This document shows, in pieces, positions 14,797 to 22,321 of a stretch of DNA of 49,677 bases. The notes under the pieces were generated by a model, which saw only the letters and a program-made list of their open reading frames with translations, ran no database searches and had not been told where the DNA came from. The stretch is from Lachnospiraceae bacterium. Its GTDB lineage: Bacteria; Bacillota; Clostridia; Lachnospirales; Lachnospiraceae. The first letter of the stretch is position 1. Every line of letters begins with the position of its first letter. The position numbers were made by a program, and so were the translations under genes. The stretch lies in contig JAPFDH010000012.1 of NCBI GenBank assembly GCA_026169045.1, positions 1 through 49,677 on the forward strand. Reading direction: 5' to 3'.

Positions 14797-16875
14797 ATGG
14801 AAAAAAATATACATCAATTGTTCCCTTTTCCGGAAAATGGAGGTTTGGTGGAAGAGACACCGCCAACGTTTTGTTTTGTAAAAGAAGAGGGGAAACGGAC
14901 TTATACTGTTTTAGTCAGAAAGAAACAGGGAGATTTTGTTTTAAAAAAAAGCACAGAGCAAAACTATATCATACCGGAAAAAATTCTGCCGCCTGGTGAG
15001 TATCAGTGGAATCTGATTTGTGACCAGGAGGAAAGAGGATGGTGGGATTTTAAAATCAGTGAACATGCAGTCCATTTTTTGCGTATGTCAGCGCAGGAGG
15101 TTTTTGACTGTGTGCCAAATGTAAGACCAAGACATTTGTTTTTTCGGGAAGACTTGGAAGAAATCAGGAAAATCAGAAAAAGAGAACTGGAAACATTGAA
15201 AAGAAATATAGATCTTGCGTGTTCACGTCCTCTTCCTACTGCTCCAATGTTTCATTGGGATGAAGACGCACTGCCTTATCGGGAATATTTTGGCAGATAC
15301 CGGGATTACTGTGACAGAGACATGGTAGCCTGTGCATTGGGGTATGTGCTATTGGGAGATGAAGCAGCAGGAGAGAAAGCAAAAGAGTTGTTTCTTACCA
15401 TTTGTGACTGGAACCCCCTTGGACCGTGTTCTTTGATTTATCCTTGGAATGATGAAATCGGTTTGAGTAATGCGAGATGTCTTCCTGTTGTATATGATTT
15501 GATTCGGGATAAATTGACACAACAACAGATTTATCTGGCAGAGAAAACGATAGAAGCATATGCACTGCAGTGTGAAACTCGCCTTGAAAAATTGGATTTT
15601 ACAGCTAATCCGGGAGATTCTCATGCCGGAAGAATTCCGGCTTATATGGGGGATGCGGCTTTGGTATTAAAGGGAAGTTCCTATGTGGAAGAACAGGTTT
15701 TAAAGAGATGGCTGAAAAAGGCATTGGATATTTATGGAGGAATTTTTCCGTTTTTTGGAACAAGTGATGGTGGATGGGCAGAAGGGGCATTTTATTCCAC
15801 CAGTTATACCAAATGGTATCTGCCGTTCTTTCTGGCAGTGGAGCGATTCAGTGGATTCAGGCTTTTGGATCGTCCGTTTTATCAGAGAGTATCGCAGTTT
15901 TTTCTTCATTTTTGTCTTCCGGATAGGGAAAATCATCCTTTTGGAGATGGATACTGGTGTAATAGTGAAGATCCGGAATGGCCGGGATTTTTTGCTCAGA
16001 ATCCATTTCGTGTATATGCAGAGCGATTTGGCCCACTTTTGGCTGAAGAATGGAATGAAAAAATGGCGGAGCCAGAGATTTTTAAGCTGCATTTGCTGGA
16101 TGTTTTTTTGCCAAAACAGACGCCACCCCAAATGCATCTGACGGGAAAAGCGTCTCCTATGGGAGTTTTTCAAAAGGCAGGATTCATCAGCTGCCAGACT
16201 AATATGGAAGATCAGGAAAACAATACGGCTCTTCTGATTCGGGCCAGTCAATTCGGGAGTATCAGTCATGAACATGCGGATCAGGGATCATTTGCTCTGA
16301 TACGGAATAACAAAACACTTATCAGCCCATCAGGATATTTTGGACGGGCGTTCGGAACCAATCACCATAAGTTTTGGACAAGAACCACAAAGGCTCATAA
16401 TTGTATTTTAGTGGATGGAATCGGGCAGGCAGTGGGAAGCAGGGAAGCAGTAGGACGTTTTGTGGATTGGCATTACGATGAGAATAGCGGATTTCTGGTA
16501 GAAGCGGATTTATCGCTGGCATACCCTATGCTGACGTCATATCACCGTTTTTTTTCATTGACAGAGTCAAGACTTGTAGTAGAAGATCGGATAGAAGCAG
16601 AAGAACCCTGTGAAATTTCATGGTTGCTCCATGCATTGTCGGCACCTGTTCTTCAAAAGGATGGTATTCTTCAGTTGAACCATTGTGGTGAGTGTGTGGA
16701 TATTGTTCCGATCAAAGGATTATGTTCGAATGTTACAGTTACAGATCAGTTTGGTGTGCAATTAAACGATGGAGTAGAAAAACCATATCAGGTCACAATG
16801 CCCCAACAATATCATAGTACCTATCATACGGAAAAACAAAAAAGTCATCATATTATTGTGGAAATGAGATTTTAA
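14797..16875 (+). CDS. Heparinase II/III-like polysaccharide lyase, cytoplasmic
   Basis: This 692-residue protein has an N-terminal beta domain (about 1-100), a DUF4962-like alpha/alpha toroid (about 105-440) and a C-terminal heparinase II/III beta-sandwich (about 455-692) with the signature SHEHADQGSFALI. These enzymes cleave uronic-acid polysaccharides or oligosaccharides. There is no signal peptide, so it would act on imported oligosaccharides. GGAGAGG lies just before the ATG. No lyase-specific transporter or uronate pathway genes are adjacent; the partner acetyltransferase is the only functional context. Confidence 0.82.
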   Translation: MEKNIHQLFPFPENGGLVEETPPTFCFVKEEGKRTYTVLVRKKQGDFVLKKSTEQNYIIPEKILPPGEYQWNLICDQEERGWWDFKISEHAVHFLRMSAQEVFDCVPNVRPRHLFFREDLEEIRKIRKRELETLKRNIDLACSRPLPTAPMFHWDEDALPYREYFGRYRDYCDRDMVACALGYVLLGDEAAGEKAKELFLTICDWNPLGPCSLIYPWNDEIGLSNARCLPVVYDLIRDKLTQQQIYLAEKTIEAYALQCETRLEKLDFTANPGDSHAGRIPAYMGDAALVLKGSSYVEEQVLKRWLKKALDIYGGIFPFFGTSDGGWAEGAFYSTSYTKWYLPFFLAVERFSGFRLLDRPFYQRVSQFFLHFCLPDRENHPFGDGYWCNSEDPEWPGFFAQNPFRVYAERFGPLLAEEWNEKMAEPEIFKLHLLDVFLPKQTPPQMHLTGKASPMGVFQKAGFISCQTNMEDQENNTALLIRASQFGSISHEHADQGSFALIRNNKTLISPSGYFGRAFGTNHHKFWTRTTKAHNCILVDGIGQAVGSREAVGRFVDWHYDENSGFLVEADLSLAYPMLTSYHRFFSLTESRLVVEDRIEAEEPCEISWLLHALSAPVLQKDGILQLNHCGECVDIVPIKGLCSNVTVTDQFGVQLNDGVEKPYQVTMPQQYHSTYHTEKQKSHHIIVEMRF

Positions 16876-16897
16876 ATATATATTCTGAATATTAAAA

Positions 16898-16959
16898 GAG
16901 GCAGTTATCAAATTATGTCGATCCAAAGGAATTGGTACGACAAAATGAGTAACTGCCTC
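16898..16959. terminator. Bidirectional hairpin terminator
   Basis: A 10-bp outer stem (16898-16907 with 16950-16959) encloses an inner stem GTCG-AT-CCAA / TTGG-TA-CGAC. It lies between the convergent heparinase-like and DUF1858 genes. The T run is short on either side. Confidence 0.6.
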
Positions 16960-16991
16960 GTTTAGATTTGCAAAATGTTAAAATAAAAGAA

Positions 16992-17201
16992 TTAGTTTTC
17001 TTTAGCAGCCAGATATTCATTGATGGCATTTACCAGTACATCCGGATCAAGTCCGTGTACTAAGGCAGCTTCTGCTAAAGATTCACCCTGAGAAGATGGG
17101 CATCCCAGACAGTGCATTCCAATTCCCATCAGGATAGGAGCAATCCCTTCATTTATCATTAATGCTTCACCGATTAAAGTGTCTTTTGTTACCTGAGCCA
17201 T
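16992..17201 (-). CDS. DUF1858 (ScdA-N-like) small CxxC protein
   Basis: This 69-residue protein has the DUF1858 pattern: a helical start, then [12 protein letters not shown]30-C31-LG-C34[12 protein letters not shown]. The family is also found fused to redox and iron-sulfur proteins, where its CxxC may carry a persulfide or metal; the exact activity is unsettled. AAGGAGG precedes the ATG, and a near-consensus promoter lies upstream. It diverges from the PFL core gene, so a link to glycyl-radical or oxygen-stress biology is possible but is inference from position. Confidence 0.85.
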   Translation of the reverse strand: MAQVTKDTLIGEALMINEGIAPILMGIGMHCLGCPSSQGESLAEAALVHGLDPDVLVNAINEYLAAKEN

Positions 17202-17249
17202 GGTTAAACCTCCTTGCGATATTAATTATGCAAAAAAATGTGCGACAAC

Positions 17250-17268
17250 ATGAGCGTTTGATGCTCAT
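17250..17268 (-). promoter_or_regulatory. Hairpin at the 5' end of the DUF1858 transcript
   Basis: ATGAGC (17250-17255) and GCTCAT (17263-17268) flank a 7-nt loop about 10 nt after the predicted start of transcription. It could be an operator or a 5' stabilising hairpin. The PFL leader has a similar arrangement. Confidence 0.4.
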
Positions 17269-17283
17269 TTATCAGCTAGTATC

Positions 17284-17312
17284 ATTATAATATGAAACAT
17301 GTAGATGGTCAA
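17284..17312 (-). promoter_or_regulatory. Sigma-A promoter of the DUF1858 gene
   Basis: On the minus strand TTGACC (17307-17312), a 17-bp spacer and TATAAT (17284-17289) form a near-consensus promoter. Confidence 0.75.
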
Positions 17313-17343
17313 GACACATGGAAGTAAATTTCAAAACAATATA

Positions 17344-17361
17344 TTGATAAAAAAATATCAA
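17344..17361. promoter_or_regulatory. 18-bp palindrome, possible Rex-like operator
   Basis: TTGATA-AAAAAA-TATCAA lies in the very AT-rich middle of the 364-bp divergent spacer (17202-17565), about 100 bp before the PFL promoter. Size and shape recall the Rex site TTGTTAA-N4-TTAACAA, with three differences in the 14 arm positions. In such AT-rich DNA chance is possible. Confidence 0.3.
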
Positions 17362-17461
17362 ATATTGAATTCTATAATAATTTAAATGATTTTAATTATG
17401 ATAATAGTATTTATTCTTAAAATATTTTGTATACTGTATTCAAAAAAATACAATCTGAGGG

Positions 17462-17490
17462 TTGACGGAAAGGGGAGTGTCTTTTATAAT
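17462..17490 (+). promoter_or_regulatory. Strong sigma-A promoter of the split PFL operon
   Basis: TTGACG (17462-17467), a 17-bp spacer and TATAAT (17485-17490) make one of the best promoters in the window, consistent with a highly expressed fermentation enzyme. Confidence 0.8.
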
Positions 17491-17503
17491 AAGAGCTATA
17501 AAA

Positions 17504-17524
17504 CATTCGTACAAAATACGAATG
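17504..17524 (+). promoter_or_regulatory. 5'-leader palindrome of the PFL transcript
   Basis: CATTCGTA (17504-17511) and TACGAATG (17517-17524) flank a 5-nt loop just after the expected transcription start. It may stabilise the mRNA or bind a regulator. It is 8 bp perfect and stands out from the surrounding AT-rich DNA. Confidence 0.45.
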
Positions 17525-17565
17525 AAAAACATAGAAAATAATCATTTATCCAGGAGGAAAAACAA

Positions 17566-19611
17566 ATGAGATCAGAATGGGCAGGCTTCAATAAAGGAGT
17601 TTGGGAAAAAGAAATCAATGTCAGAGATTTCATCCAGAAAAATTACACCCCATATGATGGTGATGACAGCTTCTTAGTGGGACCTACACAGAGAACAAAG
17701 GACCTTTGGGATCAGGTATTGGAATTATCCAAGAAGGAACGCGAAGCAGGCGGTGTATTGGATATGGATACAAAAATCATTTCCACAATCACATCCCATG
17801 GACCAGGATATTTGAATAAAGATAAGGAAACAATCGTTGGTTTCCAGACAGATAAGCCATTTAAGCGTTCTTTACAGCCTTATGGTGGTATCCGTATGGC
17901 AGTAAAAGCATGTGAAGATAATGGATATACAGTAGATCCGGAAATTGTTGAATTCTTTACTACACACAGAAAGACACACAATGCCGGTGTATTTGATGCA
18001 TATACACCAGAAATGAGAGCATGCCGTTCCAGCCATGTTATCACAGGTTTGCCAGATGCATATGGACGTGGACGTATTATCGGTGACTATCGTCGTGTTG
18101 CTCTGTACGGTGTTGATCGTCTGATCGAAGATAAGACAGAACAGAAGAATTCCACACGTACAATTATGTACTCTGACGTTATCCGTGAAAGAGAAGAATT
18201 ATCCGAGCAGATCCGTGCACTTCAGGAATTAAAGAAACTGGGTGAGATTTACGGATATGATATCTCCAAGCCAGCTACAAACGTAAAGGAAGCAATTCAG
18301 TGGATGTATTTTGGTTACCTTGCTGCTGTTAAGGAGCAGAATGGTGCTGCTATGTCTCTGGGACGTACTTCTACATTTATCGATGTATATGCAGAAAGAG
18401 ACCTGGCAAATGGTACTTTCACAGAAGAAGAAATTCAGGAATTTGTTGATCACTTCATTATGAAGCTGAGATTAGTAAAATTTGCTCGTACTCCAGAGTA
18501 CAATGCACTGTTCTCCGGTGACCCACAGTGGGTAACAGAGTCCATCGGTGGTGTAGGTATTGACGGACGTCACATGGTTACAAAGATGTCTTATCGTTAT
18601 CTGCATACATTATCCAACCTGGGTACAGCTCCAGAACCAAACCTGACTGTTCTGTGGTCCACACGTCTGCCAGAAAGCTTCAAGAGATTCTGTGCTAAGA
18701 CTTCTATCCAGTCTTCTTCCGTACAGTACGAGAATGATGATTTGATGAGAGTAACACATGGCGATGATTATGCGATTGCATGCTGCGTATCTTCCATGAG
18801 AGTAGGTAAGGAAATGCAGTTCTTCGGTGCTCGTGCAAACCTGGCTAAGTGTCTGCTTTACGCATTAAATGGTGGTGTGGATGAAATCTCCAAGAAGCAG
18901 GTAGGTCCTAAGTACAGACCAGTAGAAGGTGAATACTTAGACTTCGATGATGTAATGGATAAGTATAAGGATATGATGCAGTGGCTGGCACGTGTATACG
19001 TAAATGCTCTGAATATTATTCATTATATGCATGATAAGTACTGCTATGAAAGAATTCAGATGGCTCTTCATGATAAGAAGGTTACTCGTTGGTTTGCAAC
19101 TGGTGTAGCTGGACTGTCTGTAGTAGCAGACTCTTTGTCCGCTATTAAATATGCAAAGGTAAAACCAATCCGTGACGAGGATGGCGTAATCGTTGACTTT
19201 GAAGTGGAAGGTGATTTCCCGAAATATGGTAACGATGATGACCGTGTAGATGAAATCGCAGCAGATCTGGTTAAGACATTCATGAGCTATGTAAAGGGTA
19301 ACCATACTTACAGAGGCGGTATCCCAACTACTTCTATTCTGACTATTACATCCAACGTAGTATATGGTAAGAACACAGGTTCCACACCAGACGGAAGAAA
19401 GAAGGGCGAAGCATTTGCACCAGGTGCAAATCCAATGCATAAGAGAGATACTCATGGTGCAGTAGCATCTTTAGCATCTGTTGCTAAGCTGCCATTCAGC
19501 GAAGCACAGGATGGTATTTCCAATACATTCTCTATTATTCCGGATGCTTTGGGTAAGGAAAGCCAGGTATTTGTTGGTGATATTGACATTGATCTTGATT
19601 TAAATAAATAA
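17566..19611 (+). CDS. pflB: Pyruvate formate-lyase core subunit lacking the glycyl-radical domain
   Basis: This 681-residue protein is clearly PFL (pyruvate + CoA to acetyl-CoA + formate). The two catalytic cysteines C406-C407 stand in YAIACCVSS, and the late [16 protein letters not shown] and [18 protein letters not shown] stretches align with E. coli PflB. E. coli PflB has 760 residues; this one stops just after the [10 protein letters not shown] region and has no RVSGYA radical loop. The missing part is encoded separately at 19933-20172, so activity should need both chains. CAGGAGG precedes the ATG, and codon use is biased as in highly expressed genes. There is no sign of a frameshift. 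Confidence 0.93.
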   Translation: MRSEWAGFNKGVWEKEINVRDFIQKNYTPYDGDDSFLVGPTQRTKDLWDQVLELSKKEREAGGVLDMDTKIISTITSHGPGYLNKDKETIVGFQTDKPFKRSLQPYGGIRMAVKACEDNGYTVDPEIVEFFTTHRKTHNAGVFDAYTPEMRACRSSHVITGLPDAYGRGRIIGDYRRVALYGVDRLIEDKTEQKNSTRTIMYSDVIREREELSEQIRALQELKKLGEIYGYDISKPATNVKEAIQWMYFGYLAAVKEQNGAAMSLGRTSTFIDVYAERDLANGTFTEEEIQEFVDHFIMKLRLVKFARTPEYNALFSGDPQWVTESIGGVGIDGRHMVTKMSYRYLHTLSNLGTAPEPNLTVLWSTRLPESFKRFCAKTSIQSSSVQYENDDLMRVTHGDDYAIACCVSSMRVGKEMQFFGARANLAKCLLYALNGGVDEISKKQVGPKYRPVEGEYLDFDDVMDKYKDMMQWLARVYVNALNIIHYMHDKYCYERIQMALHDKKVTRWFATGVAGLSVVADSLSAIKYAKVKPIRDEDGVIVDFEVEGDFPKYGNDDDRVDEIAADLVKTFMSYVKGNHTYRGGIPTTSILTITSNVVYGKNTGSTPDGRKKGEAFAPGANPMHKRDTHGAVASLASVAKLPFSEAQDGISNTFSIIPDALGKESQVFVGDIDIDLDLNK

Positions 19612-19622
19612 TTTTCTTGTGA

Positions 19623-19671
19623 GGAAGCGGATATCTATCCGCTTCCGGCAAGTCTGGCTGCCTCTGGCAGC
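19623..19671 (+). other. Two intercistronic hairpins in the PFL operon
   Basis: GGAAGCGG/CCGCTTCC (19623-19646, extendable to 11 bp) and GCTGCC-TCT-GGCAGC (19657-19671) lie between the core and the small subunit genes. Neither is followed by a T run, so they look like processing or stability elements rather than terminators. They could set subunit ratios. Confidence 0.55.
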
Positions 19672-19693
19672 ATGGAAAGGAGTGGTATCATAA

Positions 19694-19900
19694 ATGGATA
19701 ACCAGAAAAAAATCGATGATGTTCTTTCTATGATAGAGGGATTCATGTCCCAAGGAGGCGGTCACATGAATGTAGAGGTTGATTCTCAGGATGAATCTCT
19801 TGAAAAGCATGTGTTGAAAATGAACAGTAATGAATGTGCCGGACAGAATATGGCTTGTAAAGTGCCTACCCTGCATGAGGGGCTGGACCGGGAAGAATAG
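19694..19900 (+). CDS. 68-residue paralogue of the radical subunit N-terminus, without the glycine loop
   Basis: Residues 1-29 align position by position with residues 1-29 of the glycyl-radical subunit encoded just downstream (shared SM, G, GG, H, N-V and V positions; conservative changes elsewhere). The remaining ~39 residues are unrelated, contain two Cys ([10 protein letters not shown]) and have no RVSGYA motif, so it cannot carry the radical. GGAAAGGAG lies 11 bases before the ATG. It could occupy the docking site on the core as a placeholder or regulator, or be a decayed duplicate. I know no named family for it. Confidence 0.75.
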   Translation: MDNQKKIDDVLSMIEGFMSQGGGHMNVEVDSQDESLEKHVLKMNSNECAGQNMACKVPTLHEGLDREE

Positions 19901-19932
19901 AATTAAGTAAATTTGTGAAGGAGGACATTATC

Positions 19933-20172
19933 ATGGTAAATGAACAGCAGGTTGATAACTTAGTATCAATGTTAGACGGATATGTAGCTGAAGGCGGACA
20001 TCACTTAAACGTGAATGTATTTAATAGAGAGACTTTATTGGATGCACAGAAGCACCCGGAAAAGTATCCTCAGCTTACAATTCGTGTCAGCGGATACGCT
20101 GTAAACTTCATTAAGCTGACAAAGGAACAGCAGGATGAAGTTATTTCCAGAACATTCCATACAGCTATGTAA
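19933..20172 (+). CDS. Separate glycyl-radical subunit of PFL (GrcA/YfiD-like)
   Basis: This 79-residue protein matches the last ~75 residues of E. coli PflB almost motif for motif: [33 protein letters not shown]54YAVNF, then [18 protein letters not shown]. Gly54 should be the radical site made by PflA. GrcA/YfiD is known to replace the damaged radical domain of PFL; here it appears to be the only radical domain, supplied in trans to the core at 17566-19611. ATG 19933 is chosen over GTG 19915 because AAGGAGG lies between them, 8 bases before the ATG. Confidence 0.93.
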   Translation: MVNEQQVDNLVSMLDGYVAEGGHHLNVNVFNRETLLDAQKHPEKYPQLTIRVSGYAVNFIKLTKEQQDEVISRTFHTAM

Positions 20173-20216
20173 TGGTATATAGGATACAATTTTGTCAATA
20201 ATAAAATAGGTGATAA

Positions 20217-20248
20217 AATAGGGGGCACATCCATTGCGGCCCCCTATT
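20217..20248 (+). terminator. Hairpin terminator after the radical subunit gene
   Basis: AATAGGGGGC (20217-20226) pairs with GCCCCCTATT (20239-20248). The downstream T content is poor (CTTCAATT), so it may be partial and let some transcription reach pflA. Confidence 0.55.
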
Positions 20249-20288
20249 CTTCAATTATAAACAAAGATGCAGAAAAACAGGTATTGCG

Positions 20289-20294
20289 TATAAT
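20289..20294 (+). promoter_or_regulatory. Candidate -10 box for pflA
   Basis: TATAAT sits 45 bp before the pflA start. The -35 position has no good match. It suggests pflA may also be transcribed separately. Confidence 0.35.
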
Positions 20295-20338
20295 GGATGA
20301 TCACTGCATGAATCTGAAAATACGTATGGAGGAAAAAG

Positions 20339-21106
20339 ATGGTAGGACACATTCATTCCATTGAGAGTTGCGGGACAGTAGATGGACCGGGACTTCGTTT
20401 TGTTGTTTTTGTCAAAGGATGTCCTATGAGATGTCAGTATTGTCATAATCCGGATACATGGGAGATGACGGGTGGTACGGATATGACAGTGGATGAAATT
20501 ATGGATCAGTTTAACCATAAGAAGGACTTCTATAAAAATGGAGGTATTACAGTTACAGGTGGAGAACCGCTGATGCAGATTGAATTCGTTACCGAGTTAT
20601 TCCGTGCTGCTAAGGCACAGGGAGTGCATACATGTCTGGACACTTCAGGGATTACTTTTAAAAAGGACAAAGAAGCTGTCATTGAAAAATTTGATCGTCT
20701 GATGGAAGTTACAGATTTGGTGATGTTGGATATCAAGCATATTGATCCGGAAGAACATATCAAGCTGACGAGACAGAAAAACGATGACATTTTAGCGTTT
20801 GCACATTATATTGATGAAAAAGGTATCGAGATTTGGATTCGCCATGTGGTTGTGGAAGGTATTACCTTAAAAGAAGAATATTTAAAACGTTTGGGACAGT
20901 TTATGGCTACGTTACACCATGTGAAGGCATTGGATGTTTTGCCGTATCATAATATGGGAGAAGTGAAGTATGAAAATCTGGGAATTGAGTATCCTTTAAA
21001 AGGAATGAAATCCCTGGATAAATCAAAAGCTGTCTGGGCGAGAGGTATTATTTTGGAAGCTTATCGGGAAGAAAAGAAAAAACAAAGTCTGGAAAAAAAT
21101 TCGTAA
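20339..21106 (+). CDS. pflA: Pyruvate formate-lyase activating enzyme (radical SAM)
   Basis: This 255-residue radical SAM enzyme installs the glycyl radical on PFL. The cluster motif is C28-PMR-C32-QY-C35 (CxxxCxxC), followed by GGITVTGGEPLMQ and the DIKHIDPEEH stretch typical of PFL-AE. The length is normal and there is no extra ferredoxin insert. GGAGG precedes the ATG. It lies 166 bp after the separate radical subunit, so its substrate is presumably Gly54 of that small protein, perhaps only when docked on the core. A small ferredoxin gene follows. Confidence 0.95.
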   Translation: MVGHIHSIESCGTVDGPGLRFVVFVKGCPMRCQYCHNPDTWEMTGGTDMTVDEIMDQFNHKKDFYKNGGITVTGGEPLMQIEFVTELFRAAKAQGVHTCLDTSGITFKKDKEAVIEKFDRLMEVTDLVMLDIKHIDPEEHIKLTRQKNDDILAFAHYIDEKGIEIWIRHVVVEGITLKEEYLKRLGQFMATLHHVKALDVLPYHNMGEVKYENLGIEYPLKGMKSLDKSKAVWARGIILEAYREEKKKQSLEKNS

Positions 21107-21119
21107 GGGAAAAATCTTC

Positions 21120-21148
21120 TTGAATTATCAGAGGGCATGGAGTACAAT
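21120..21148 (+). promoter_or_regulatory. Sigma-A promoter of the ferredoxin gene
   Basis: TTGAAT (21120-21125), a 17-bp spacer and TACAAT (21143-21148) lie in the 126-bp gap before the ferredoxin gene, which suggests its own transcript. Confidence 0.55.
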
Positions 21149-21232
21149 GAGGATGAAAAGAAAGACGGAACAGCCAGTTTTTTGGAGAATCCGATTTTCG
21201 ACAGAATAAAGTAAAATAAGGAGGAATATCTT

Positions 21233-21403
21233 ATGGCATTTGTAATCAGTGATTCTTGTGTAAAGTGTGGTACATGCGAGGGAGAATGTCCAGTAAGCGC
21301 AATTTCTGAAGGAGATGCTCAGTACGTAATCGATGCTGATACATGCATTTCCTGTGGATCTTGTGCAGCAGCATGTCCAGTAGGAGCTATCTCTGAAGAG
21401 TAA
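21233..21403 (+). CDS. Small 2[4Fe-4S] ferredoxin
   Basis: This 56-residue clostridial-type ferredoxin has two CxxCxxCxxxCP motifs (C9, C12, C15, C19 and C38, C41, C44, C48), each followed by V-x-AIS. It carries electrons at low potential in the cytoplasm. AAGGAGG lies just before the ATG. Directly after pflA, it could supply the electron that reduces the activase cluster for SAM cleavage, a role played by flavodoxin in E. coli. That pairing is inferred from position; it could equally serve pyruvate oxidation or hydrogenase. Confidence 0.93.
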   Translation: MAFVISDSCVKCGTCEGECPVSAISEGDAQYVIDADTCISCGSCAAACPVGAISEE

Positions 21404-21470
21404 GTAGTTCTTGGGTTGTCGTAACAGACGAAAACTGCCGGATAGAAATGTTTCTGTCGGTATGAATGAA

Positions 21471-21506
21471 AAAAATGGGGGCAATTTTATGTGCCCCTGT
21501 TTTTTT
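21471..21506 (+). terminator. Rho-independent terminator of the ferredoxin gene
   Basis: GGGGCA (21478-21483) pairs with TGCCCC (21492-21497), flanked by an A run and followed by seven T. It closes the PFL module. Confidence 0.85.
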
Positions 21507-21507
21507 A

Positions 21508-21561
21508 TAACTATTCAGGGCCATGCATGAGCAAAAGATTCCCCTCATAGAGGCACTTTTG
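21508..21561 (-). repeat. Dispersed intergenic repeat, family A, copy 1
   Basis: This 54-nt element, read on the minus strand, matches 47251-47304 on the plus strand at 46 of 54 positions counted by eye, with no gaps. It contains GTGCCTCTATGAGG, a small CCTC-TAT-GAGG hairpin, then TTTGCTC and TGCATG. It abuts the ferredoxin terminator. No gene overlaps it. Confidence 0.7.
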
Positions 21562-21596
21562 TAAATGGGTTTTGAATTCCAACTTGAGGTAAGCAA

Positions 21597-22139
21597 ATGA
21601 AAAAATATAAAAAGCATTATGAAATGCAGGCAGAAGTAAAGGAAAACGGAAAAATTGATCATAAAATTGTTTATAAAGGACAGTATTATTGTTATCAATG
21701 TGATGAGATGCGCCTGAAAAATATGAAACGAATATTTGGAGGAATTTTGGGGATACTCAGTGTAATTTTAGTGGGAATGGGATTAATTAATAATCCTGGG
21801 AGCAGGCGCTTTGAAATTACGATTCCATATGTATGCTGTTATTTACCGTTGGTATATGCATGGCTGGGTTTGTTTCGTATTATAATCGCACCTAAGCGAA
21901 TGAGTTATGTGGATTATGATAAGGGGTATGTCCGTCTCAGAAAATCAACGGTAGGATTGTTTGTTTTTAGCGTGCTAATTATGGTGGGTGAACTGCTTTT
22001 TTGGATTTTGGGAAAGGAAAAATTTTCTTTGCACAGCGAATGGTTGTTTTTGATGGGCGGACTTTTTTTTTCCTTGATTTTGCTGGCTTTTTTGCGGATA
22101 CAGCATTGTTTTCCTTGTATTTCCGAGAAAAAAATTTGA
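21597..22139 (+). CDS. Unknown membrane protein, about four segments
   Basis: This 180-residue protein has a basic N-terminus (1-45) with a QYYCYQCDE CxxC pair, then hydrophobic segments near 47-63, 74-94, 120-138 and 149-166. A short tail ends in CFPCISEKKI. I do not recognise the family. TTGAGG lies 7 bases before the ATG. Its stop codon overlaps the promoter of the peptide transporter operon, but there is no evidence that it works with that transporter. Confidence 0.7.
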   Translation: MKKYKKHYEMQAEVKENGKIDHKIVYKGQYYCYQCDEMRLKNMKRIFGGILGILSVILVGMGLINNPGSRRFEITIPYVCCYLPLVYAWLGLFRIIIAPKRMSYVDYDKGYVRLRKSTVGLFVFSVLIMVGELLFWILGKEKFSLHSEWLFLMGGLFFSLILLAFLRIQHCFPCISEKKI

Positions 22140-22164
22140 CAAATACTACAGAATATGATAAACT
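22136..22164 (+). promoter_or_regulatory. Sigma-A promoter of the opp operon
   Basis: TTGACA (22136-22141), a 17-bp spacer and TAAACT (22159-22164) overlap the previous stop codon and give a leader of about 150 nt before the ATG at 22322. I saw no known riboswitch in that leader. Confidence 0.55.
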
Positions 22165-22321
22165 ACAGACTGACTTTTATGGGATAAAGTGAAGATAAAA
22201 AATGAACGTTTCTTTTCCCGCCCGGCTGGGATTTTAATGGTTCGGGATTCTTTTCAGTGCGTTGGAAAAACAGGTACAAATTTTATCTGTTACGTCCATA
22301 GAAAATTTTTGGGAGGATATT

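Noticed and set aside
15700-16275. 191-residue minus-strand reading frame
   Set aside because: It lies wholly inside the heparinase-like gene and has no start signal or domain.
19612-19932. Frameshift or sequencing error as the cause of the split PFL
   Set aside because: The core ends in its own in-frame stop, followed by hairpins, a different small gene and then the radical subunit with its own AAGGAGG and ATG. One or two base changes could not rejoin them.
22165-22321. Riboswitch in the opp leader
   Set aside because: The ~150-nt leader has some pairing potential, but I could not match any known aptamer core.
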